From Clarkia xantiana subsp. parviflora (Eukaryota; Streptophyta; Magnoliopsida; Myrtales; Onagraceae), in NCBI GenBank assembly GCA_036873135.1, contig JAPTYO010000018.1:13507503-13571502 (forward strand): a DNA stretch of 64,000 nt, in the 5' to 3' direction. The notes below the pieces were generated by a model, which made no database searches, was not told the DNA's origin, and worked only from the letters and a program-made list of their open reading frames with translations. Shown piece after piece: positions 56,780 to 64,000 of the stretch. The translations under genes and the position numbers were made by a program. Each line of letters starts with the position of its first letter. The stretch's first letter is position 1.

Positions 56780-58828
56780 TTAGTATCTTCTTCCTCCACG
56801 TCTTGGATGATAGGGTCGAAAATGAGGTCCGGAGTGAGACACTGTGTCGGGACTGTGGGGTTTAGTTGGGCTGATAGTCTCCCGGCTAAAGCCGTGAGTG
56901 GAGAGGCCGGGGGGGGTGATGATGACATGTAGGGTATTTTCCAGGAGGGGAGCAGTAAACTCCGGTACCGCGATCCATTTCGGTATAAAGTGGCTGTTAT
57001 ACATGGTTTGGAATACCATGGATTCAGTGAGGGTTGGATGGACCACTCCATATACCTGTTCGTATGGATCCCAAATCAATGAACTGGAGGATGAGATCAG
57101 CGGTGCCGACACGGTTTGAGAGCTAGATTCTCCGTGGGTTGATTCGGATGCCGGGAAGTTGTGGGTGTATGTAGGATGCATGCGGTTCAGCTCCGACCAA
57201 TCGCGTTGCTCAGATTCCAATTTTTGTGCCCCCTGGGTGTCCTGTGTCAAGAAATTCGGTTGAGGGGGCCTGTTGGGGTTTGCCTGAACAATGTCAGCCC
57301 CAGCTGGAGTGGTGTTACGATTTGGCGGCCTAAAACGCTCCCCTTCCCTACCATCCGGGGTGTTAAGACGTGCGTCTTCATTCCATTTGATCCATTTGCA
57401 AAGACTCCCAGTACCTCGATTGGCTTTGTGGGAGTATAAAAACTCGTCAGTTTGTTCCATGCAGGTGATCCCCGGGAAGGAGTTAACCTTAGCTTGCATC
57501 GCCGAGATAAGGGACAGAGCTTGCTCGACCGACCTGTTACAGTCCATGACCTTGTGTCCGAGGCACCCGCATATACCACACGGCATGGCTCCACGGTAAC
57601 GGATGGTAATTGCTTCAGTGTTGGGTGTATCAGTCAACACTACCCCCGGAACTACAGCTTTGTACAGATCGATGGCAACCCTAACCTTAGGGTAAGCTAT
57701 GGCATAGGGTTCAGTGAGTATTGCATCCAAGTGCTCAATTTGGAGAACTGTACCAACCGTACTAGCAATTGTAGTAATCGAATCAAAGCAAGCAATATTT
57801 GGGTTCAAGTTCCTAAGTTCGATCCACATTGCAACCTCATTCATCGGGAAGGAGGTAGGGATGCCAAACTCTCTACACTCAAACATGACTAACAGTGCAT
57901 TCTCAATCTGAAAGGGTGCATTAAGCATTACCTCAACAACGTGTAATTCATCGTGGAAGACAAAGATCCAGTAGTTGTCTGTCCTGTAACTAACCCTCGG
58001 AGGAGGGTCCAACAACGACGGTCTAGCACGGTTTGTTAACTCGGTTTGGAAAGGGGGGGTTTTGGAGGGAGGAGTGAACCGGTTCGATGAGGTGGTTTCA
58101 GTTGGTTTGGTTCGCAGGAGATGGTTTAGGGAGGGGCAGCTGTTGACAGAGGAGAAGGAATTGGGTCTTGGGCTATATGGGCCTAGAGGTGATACGGGCC
58201 GGCTTGAAACTTTTAAGGTGCAATGGTTTTGTTGACTGGCGGGTTGGGTGTTGACCGGTGGTTGGGCTGCTGAGGTAGGATGGGCTGGTAGCTGGAGGGT
58301 GTGTTTGGCCCGATACGCTTCTGGCCCACGTTGACTGTTAGGTAAGGGCTCAAAATTGTAGATGGTGGTCTCAGCCGGCGTCGTGGTAGGATGGTGTGGA
58401 TGGGAAGACGATGGAGCAGGCACCGACGATGGAGCAGGCACCGCCGGAACGATGAATGCAGGCACCGTCGTCGGTAGGTGGGACGTGCGTCGACTGAGGG
58501 TGGGGGGAAAGACAACTCTAGGTGGCGGCGAGTAGAGGAGTATCCGTCGCGGGAATGGTGATCTCCATTCCAGTTGGTTTGATGAGGAGGCGGAGCTTGG
58601 AAGGGAGTAGTTATGGGGCGTGGTGAAGGTGTTGTTTCTGGGTGGTGGAGTGCTTTGGTTTGCAGAGGAGAGATGAGAGAGATTTAGCTGGGGGAGGAAG
58701 GTTGATAAAGGAGTGGAGGGGGAGGCGTCGGTGAAGGTAGTTGGGAGGAGAGGATGGTAGTTAATGGAGTCTGCACCGAAGTGACCTAAGTGACCTAAAA
58801 ACTCATCATTTCGGAGCTCATCCCCCAT
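56780..58828 (-). CDS. LINE A ORF1 (DUF4283-like, CCHC zinc knuckle)
   Basis: A 682-codon frame starting MGDELRNDEF. It has a Pro/Ser-rich N-terminal 270 residues, a DUF4283-like RNA-binding region (about 290-410, with MWIELRNLNPNIAC and YPKVRVAIDLYK) and a knuckle CGICGCLGHKVMDC (about 415-428). Plant L1 ORF1 proteins bind element RNA. The basic C-terminal tail usually found (HRKRPRL and a Pro/Arg-rich stretch) lies in the overlapping frame 57051-56386, so a frameshift near 56800-57000 has separated it. The protein is otherwise open and may be close to full length. Confidence 0.8.
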   Translation of the reverse strand: MGDELRNDEFLGHLGHFGADSINYHPLLPTTFTDASPSTPLSTFLPQLNLSHLSSANQSTPPPRNNTFTTPHNYSLPSSASSSNQLEWRSPFPRRILLYSPPPRVVFPPTLSRRTSHLPTTVPAFIVPAVPAPSSVPAPSSSHPHHPTTTPAETTIYNFEPLPNSQRGPEAYRAKHTLQLPAHPTSAAQPPVNTQPASQQNHCTLKVSSRPVSPLGPYSPRPNSFSSVNSCPSLNHLLRTKPTETTSSNRFTPPSKTPPFQTELTNRARPSLLDPPPRVSYRTDNYWIFVFHDELHVVEVMLNAPFQIENALLVMFECREFGIPTSFPMNEVAMWIELRNLNPNIACFDSITTIASTVGTVLQIEHLDAILTEPYAIAYPKVRVAIDLYKAVVPGVVLTDTPNTEAITIRYRGAMPCGICGCLGHKVMDCNRSVEQALSLISAMQAKVNSFPGITCMEQTDEFLYSHKANRGTGSLCKWIKWNEDARLNTPDGREGERFRPPNRNTTPAGADIVQANPNRPPQPNFLTQDTQGAQKLESEQRDWSELNRMHPTYTHNFPASESTHGESSSQTVSAPLISSSSSLIWDPYEQVYGVVHPTLTESMVFQTMYNSHFIPKWIAVPEFTAPLLENTLHVIITPPGLSTHGFSRETISPTKPHSPDTVSHSGPHFRPYHPRRGGRRY

Positions 58829-59262
58829 CTCAGAGTGAATAGGAGGAGGAACTATTGAAAACAGAAGGCTTCCCGGTACTCTGTGTAGTAATGAAGATTA
58901 GATCAGCAGTGGAAGTGATGGATATCTGCGTTGCATAGGGATTAGTTTAGCAGTTATTGCTAATAAGACGCGGAGATAAGGAGGTAGGCTCTTTGATGGA
59001 ATAAGGAGCAGCTTTGCTTTAGGGTTGCCGGGGAAGGTAGAGCCCGAGCTCAGGAAGAAGACGATGAGAACTTCATCGATGAGAGGATCCAAACAGTACT
59101 TGTTTGGAGGAGATTTTTTTTGTGAGCGAGAATTATCTTGAACGGAACAAGGTAGAAATAGACAGATAGAGCCAGGACGGTTGGTGTTTTTTTGCTTTTC
59201 CGTAGCAATGAATCAACGTGTCTTTCCTATGTGAGGACACTCCGAACTTTTATTATTGGTGG

Positions 59263-59521
59263 TAGATATTATTATTAAATTTTTCAACAACCACTAATAA
59301 GATATTAATATTAATTATAAAATGAATTAATTTATAAATAAAAATTAGTTATGTAATGCATAGTGCAAGTTTAAAGAATAGGTTTACGTAAAAGTAGGTA
59401 GATCTCACTTTTAAGAAATATTATGTAAAACCTTTGTAGCACATTTTATACATTTTACATAAAAAATATATTAAACTCACATTTAATAAATATTATCTAA
59501 TACAATTGTGATGCTCTTAGA
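59263..59521. mobile_element. Same MITE family, copy 2, inverted and truncated
   Basis: The reverse complement aligns with 51022-51300: a taagagcatcacaattg end at 59521, a shared ttaattcattttataatta core and ttattagtggttgttg. The other terminus is missing. Confidence 0.7.
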
Positions 59522-59635
59522 ATATATTTTAATATTCATCGATAATTACTGTTAAATATTATAATAAAAACCAAATATTTTTATGGTACATCAATTTGTA
59601 AAAAATTAATTTCATGTAAAAGTAAATATAATACC

Positions 59636-60131
59636 TAGGGGTGAGCTCGGGCCGGGACGGGCGGGCTTTTACCTGAGCCCGAGCCCGAGCCCGAAATTTT
59701 CGGGACTCTACTTTTTAGCCCGAGCCCGAGCCCGAAAATAAGGAAAATGGCCCGCCCGAGCCGGGACTTCGGGACTCGGGCTCGGGCTCGGGCTAGCCCG
59801 AATTTTAACAAAAAATCTGAAAAAAATAAAAAAAAAAATTAAAAAAAAATAAAAAAAAATAAAAAAAATTCAAACATGGAGGAAGATGGTTAGATACTAA
59901 CTATAGTTAGTGGGGAATATATATAATTATATATATTTATATAGTATTAAAAAAAATTCGGGACGGGCTCGGGCTTTTCGGGATTTTGGCAGAAAAGCCC
60001 GAGCCCGAGCCCGAGCCCGAATTGAAAATAAAAGTCCCGCCCGCTCGGGCTCGGGTCTATTCGGGACCGGGTTTTTCGGGACGGGCTCGGGACGGGTTTT
60101 TCGGGCTTTCGGGTTTTCCTGCTCAGCCCTA
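59636..60131. mobile_element. hAT-like MITE rich in CCCGAG/CTCGGG repeats
   Basis: 496 bp. The left end taggggtgagctcgggccgg and the right end ...ttttcctgctcagcccta are imperfect inverted repeats. The flanks are a perfect 8-bp duplication, ataatacc (59628-59635 and 60132-60139). Both arms consist of gagcccgagcccgag and its complement; the centre is A-rich. No coding capacity. Confidence 0.9.
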
Positions 60132-60139
60132 ATAATACC

Positions 60140-62068
60140 TTACAAATAATATATGATATAGGTTATGATATATTTTAATTTATGTACAATATTTTACAAA
60201 TTAATGAATAATAATATAAATATATAATTAATGTATATATATATATATACATTACTACCGCAAAACCTAAATAAATAATATTATTTACCAAAAAATATTA
60301 TATTTTAACATAAATTTAACGAGTGCAAAGCCCAGATAACAAGTTAATTATTTATTTGAAGAAGAATTTTCTACACTTCATTTTTTTTCTTCAATAATAG
60401 TACTGTGGTTGTCGTGGAAAATTGACCGATGTTCTGTCCAAATTCATTGCAGAGCTCCTTGTAGGTCCCCCTCTTGGAAACCATTACCCCTCTTATCAAT
60501 AAACCTAAGAAAGGAGGACCGGTGTTGGCATGTTGGCGAGTGAATTTCCAAATTAAGTTGTTTCATCAAACTAACTAGGTTCTTTAAGAAAATTATTTTC
60601 AAAATAGGTCTATTCATTTTATTAGTAATGTATATTATTTAATTTGAATCCTAAAGTTTACAATATGTTACATGAACTCCAAAGAAAAACATAATAAAAA
60701 AAATTGGAATTTAAGAAGAATAAATGTATGAAAAATTAAAAAATGGAAATAAAATTAACTAATTAAATGTTGAAAATTCACATTAGAAAAAGCAAACAAA
60801 CTTTGTAGATTTTAATTCTAAAAAAAATATTTGAAATTAAAAGAAAAAAAATTTAAAAATACATAAATTTTGAAACAAATATATAATGATATACAAATTA
60901 TATTCATTAAGAGTATGCAAAAAAATTACTAACTAAAATTCATTCTTAAATTTATTCTTTTTATTTTTTAAATTTAAATTAGTTTATCCGTTGTTATTTT
61001 TATCATTCGCTAATTTTATATATTTTTATAAATTTCACATATTTTATTTAGGGTTTATATTTTTATACTTACAAAAATCATGAGTATTTATTTTCTTTAC
61101 GTTTTATATTACTTTTTTTTATAATTTATAAATTTGGCACATTCTATTTTTAGAAAAAAAATTCACAGTTGCTTATTTATTATTTTTATGTTTATAACTT
61201 TTACATATAATTATCTTAATTTTCAATCTTTTTAATATATTTATTGTATTATATTTAGGTTTAGGATCAATTTTAACAAAATATAAATTTTGGGTGTAAA
61301 ATATAAAAATATAAATGATTAAAAAAAATGAAAAAACCTATTTTGGGAATTAGTTTCTGAAGAAGCCTAGTTTGGCAATGAAGCCTATTTTGGGCATTCA
61401 GTCCATGTTGGCGGTGCTATATTGATAGGTCTAGTGTATGCGCTGATTGTTCATAAATATAATATATTCATACATGAACACGAGAGTTCGGACATTAGGT
61501 AGTGGGATGAGCCTAAAGTCGTTTCTACTAATTTATTTACCAAAAAAAAAAAACATATGATGTTATTATGGTTAAGGTTATTTAAATTAGAGATGATATT
61601 TTAAAGCCTTAATGATGTCTATGTAACTGTTGTGCACTTCTTATCGAGTGAATGTCTAAAATAGGCTACATTCAGAAACTAATTTTCAAGCTACGTTTGT
61701 TCATACTACGTATGTGGTTTCCAACTCATGAAAAATAACATATTTGAATCTTTTCTCTACCCTACATGTCATTGTAACAATATGTAAATCTAAATTTACA
61801 CTCTAATGTTTTATAATATGTTGTAAATGTGTCTAACCAATTCTAAAAATTTTAGTAATGCAATAAAATAGAAAAAATTAAGTATGAATTTCTTAAAAAA
61901 TTATAGTTAGAAATTAAACAAGTAAGGTAATCTAGGAAAATGCATTTATAAAATAATCGATTAAAATAAATTAAAATAAATTAAAATAAACATATCCATC
62001 AACACTAATAAGTTATAAACTAATTTTAAAAGAATGATTTCTTTAAAAGTTTAAGACAAATTGACAAT
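60140..62068. other. AT-rich spacer
   Basis: About 1.9 kb with no long frame, no inverted-repeat element with a flanking duplication and no recognised gene fragment. Confidence 0.5.
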
Positions 62069-62115
62069 TTTTTTTTTTTGGTGAAAGAGATTGCATTTTA
62101 ATTCAAGATGAACTA

Positions 62116-62693
62116 TTACAAACTAAGAAAGAAAGCAAACAATTGGTCTGGAATGTCTGGCCAAAACCATTGTCCAGAAACAACAGAAGCATTAGAAAAA
62201 CGAGCTAGTCTATGAGGAATGGAAACAACAGTTCTAGGAACCTTACAAACTACAATACTATCAAATAACGTAAGCAAAAAGAGAACATCATCCAGAACAC
62301 CAAAAAGGACTGCGTGGGATCGAGAAGACGAGTTGATTGCTGTCACAAGCAGCTGGGAATCTGTCAGGATGGAGATCCTATGCTGCCTGAAACCCAGGGC
62401 AAGAACCAATCCCGCTCGAATTGCCATGCCTTCTGCCAAAAGTGGTGATGTTCCTTTAGACCTTATAACTAAAATCCCACGAACCAGACAATATAAATCA
62501 AGGATAACAGCAGCTCCATCTACAATGTCATTATGAAACCCTAGAATCCCAAAGACTGTTTCCATCCGAGAAGGACGACACTTGATTCGGAAAGGAAGAC
62601 TATTTGAGGTAACCAATGAGCGACTAAACGTCACAGGTGTTGAATTGTCAAGGAACTCCCCGTCCCTTGACAATTCCAGGCTAGGATTTTCAT
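62116..62693 (-). pseudogene. LINE B ORF2 remnant: endonuclease start fused to RNase H
   Basis: ATG at 62693 opens MKILAWNCQGTG, the characteristic start of plant LINE endonucleases. After one stop come QIVFLSES and, in a second frame, SRMETVFGILGFHNDIV, all within the first 75 endonuclease residues. The sequence then passes straight into RNase H: VDGAAVILD, LLAEGMAIRAGLVLAL, ILTDSQLLVTAI, and a C-terminal FWPDIPDQL. The acidic residues Asp, Glu and Asp are present. The junction HNDIV/DGAAV suggests a deletion at matching short sequence. Confidence 0.8.
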
Positions 62694-64000
62694 TGTGGAC
62701 GTGGAGAGTACCCTGGGGATACCTCCACATGCATAGCAAGAATGGAAAACTTACTAATTTCATAGAAAAAAGTAGAGCATTCATAGTTACTTGTTTCATT
62801 GAAAAAGCGAAATCTACCATAGTTTCTAGGTGATACCTCAGCAAAATCTGATCCACCGGAAGAGGATGATGAAGTTGGGAGCTGGATCCTTGGTCTTCGA
62901 CGCCTATGCTGCTCTACACTGTCCTGGGGGTCAAACATCTGAAGAGTTGTGCATGGGGTGTAGTCAGGACGATCTTTCTTGCCCAAAATACTCTTCTGAA
63001 AGGGGTCAGTAGTGATGGGGTCCTTTCCATGCCTTCTTCTTTTGAAGTGGTCGGGACGACGATGCCTCCTGGGTGGAAATAATTCTTCAAACGTGGAGAC
63101 TTGAGTAGCATAAGTGATGGTGGTAGTTGTAGCAGTTGGGGTGTCTTGGAAGTCAAGTAAATGAAAGTGCTCCATGAGGAATAATTGTTCAGCAAGTAGT
63201 TCATCACTGAGGAGGTCTTTGTCTGAGTTAGAATTATCAAGGGGGCTTAAAACGGAGGTAGGGGAAGGCTGAGGAACAAGGAGGGGAGTACTAGTGGCCA
63301 TAGAGGATGGTTGTGTGGTCTGGGCTGTGGGCTAGGGTGGTGGGGTTTGCTAATGGCAGTGGAGAAGTTCTGGGAGTTGTGTGGACGGTGGTGGATGATG
63401 TTGGTAGTGGTAAGTGGCTGGGTGGTGGTGTAAGTATGAGTTTGCATGTAAGGGTTGAGGTGATCTACAACCTGGGGTGGCCTATAAGCAGGAAGTGGGT
63501 GTGGGATATGTGGGCGTGGGATATGGGGGTGTGGGTAAGGGCTAGGGTACCAACTGAGAGTCCAAGGAAGAGGTTTTTTTGGAGGTTGGGGAAGATGTTG
63601 GGGGAGTGGCGGATAGTGTGATAGAGGTAAATAGACAAAGGGGGAGATGCAGTTGTGGCAGGTAAAAAGGTGGAGATAGGTTCGGGGTTCAGGATATGAA
63701 CAAAACCAGGTGGAGGGGGCATGGTGTAGACAAGAGGGTTAGGTCTTCTAGTTCGGAAAGGTGTTTCAGTTGGAAGAGAGAGAGACATCGGAGATTTTGG
63801 GATAGGGTATTGGTAGGGAGGAGTGGATTCATTAGATGATGTGGAAGAAGGAGAGGTGTTGAGGCCATTATCAAGATGGTTTGTAGCGGCACTATCAAGG
63901 TGGTTTGTGGTGGTAGTGGGGTTGGTTGTGGCTGTGGCAGGGGCGGGGGTGTGGCGGTTCAGAGGAGGCTAGAAAGTGGTATGTCCTGATTGTGATGCGG
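62694..64000 (-). pseudogene. LINE B ORF1 C-terminal part
   Basis: The frame 63301-62690 contains a Ser/Thr-rich region, RRHRRPDHFKRRRHGKDP and ends with RRRRPRIQLPTSSSSSGGSDF plus AEVSP, the usual basic/serine-rich end of plant LINE ORF1 just before the endonuclease ATG. Further upstream the frames to base 64000 are Pro-rich and broken. No DUF4283 or zinc knuckle lies within the window. Confidence 0.55.

Larger units (their letters stand above)
55860..59122 (-). mobile_element. L1-type LINE (LINE A), reverse transcriptase region deleted
   Basis: The element ends in a T run (poly A on its own strand, about 55858-55874) and is flanked by a 12-bp duplication, tgagcgagaatt, at 55848-55859 and 59123-59134. 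Both are hallmarks of LINE retrotransposition. It has ORF1 with a DUF4283-like region and one CCHC knuckle, and a C-terminal RNase H-like region. The endonuclease and RT that should lie between (about 3 kb) are missing. At 3.26 kb it is about half the usual length. Confidence 0.85.
62069..64000 (-). mobile_element. L1-type LINE (LINE B), internally deleted, cut by window edge
   Basis: The 3' end is a T run at 62069-62079 followed by ggtgaaagagattgcatt, a 3' end seen in plant L1 elements. Going leftward on the minus strand there is a Pro-rich ORF1 part (to about 62700), the first residues of an endonuclease, and then directly an RNase H domain. Most of the endonuclease and all of the RT are gone. 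The 5' end lies beyond base 64000. Confidence 0.8.

Overview
This window is nuclear DNA of a flowering plant, most likely a eudicot. It holds one intron-containing plant gene (a LysM receptor-like kinase), Ty1/copia and Ty3/gypsy-type LTR retrotransposons, plant L1-type LINEs with DUF4283-like ORF1s, hAT- and Tourist-like MITEs, and AT-rich spacers. No bacterial, organellar or viral gene organisation is visible. Roughly 55 of the 64 kb is transposon-derived or repeated sequence. I searched nothing, so family names rest on motifs I could read.

Left part (1-5784): the 5' two thirds of a decayed copia element on the minus strand, running off the left edge. Its leader carries a reversed fragment resembling the plant protein BLISTER. 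Next comes a fragment of an Mrp/NBP35-type (INDH-like) NTPase gene, then two nested hAT-like elements.

Middle (5785-31976): a roughly 2.3 kb unit with no gene, present twice in tandem and a third time in part. The copies have been split by a 0.9 kb hAT element, a 0.77 kb foldback element and two 9-10 kb non-autonomous gypsy-like LTR elements (LARD I on +, LARD II on -). Because the copies are paralogous, intact empty sites for four of these insertions, and one for the outer hAT, can be read in the same window. Both LARDs carry gag-like remnants with a shared motif and large tandem arrays, and lack reverse transcriptase. LARD I also carries a minus-strand reading frame with plausible introns.

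31977-45000: remains of a third LARD-like element with a spliced antisense gene (Transposase_28 / 'putative gypsy type transposon' style, with a coiled coil). This gene is split by a second copia element with two complete LTRs, then followed by LTR fragments and a MITE.

Right part (45350-64000): the only clearly intact host gene, a LYK4/LYK5-class LysM receptor pseudokinase on the minus strand, encoded by two exons around a 2.8 kb intron. Beyond it lie two MITE families, candidate exons of an unrecognised minus-strand gene, a LINE with target-site duplications sitting in what looks like that gene's 5' leader, a hAT MITE made of CCCGAG repeats, and a second LINE cut by the right edge. Both LINEs have lost the reverse transcriptase region but keep ORF1-like and RNase H-like parts.

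The main interest is structural: nested insertions with readable empty sites, captured host gene fragments, spliced antisense frames in non-autonomous LTR elements, RT-less LINEs, and several unrelated MITEs built from self-complementary GC-rich repeats.
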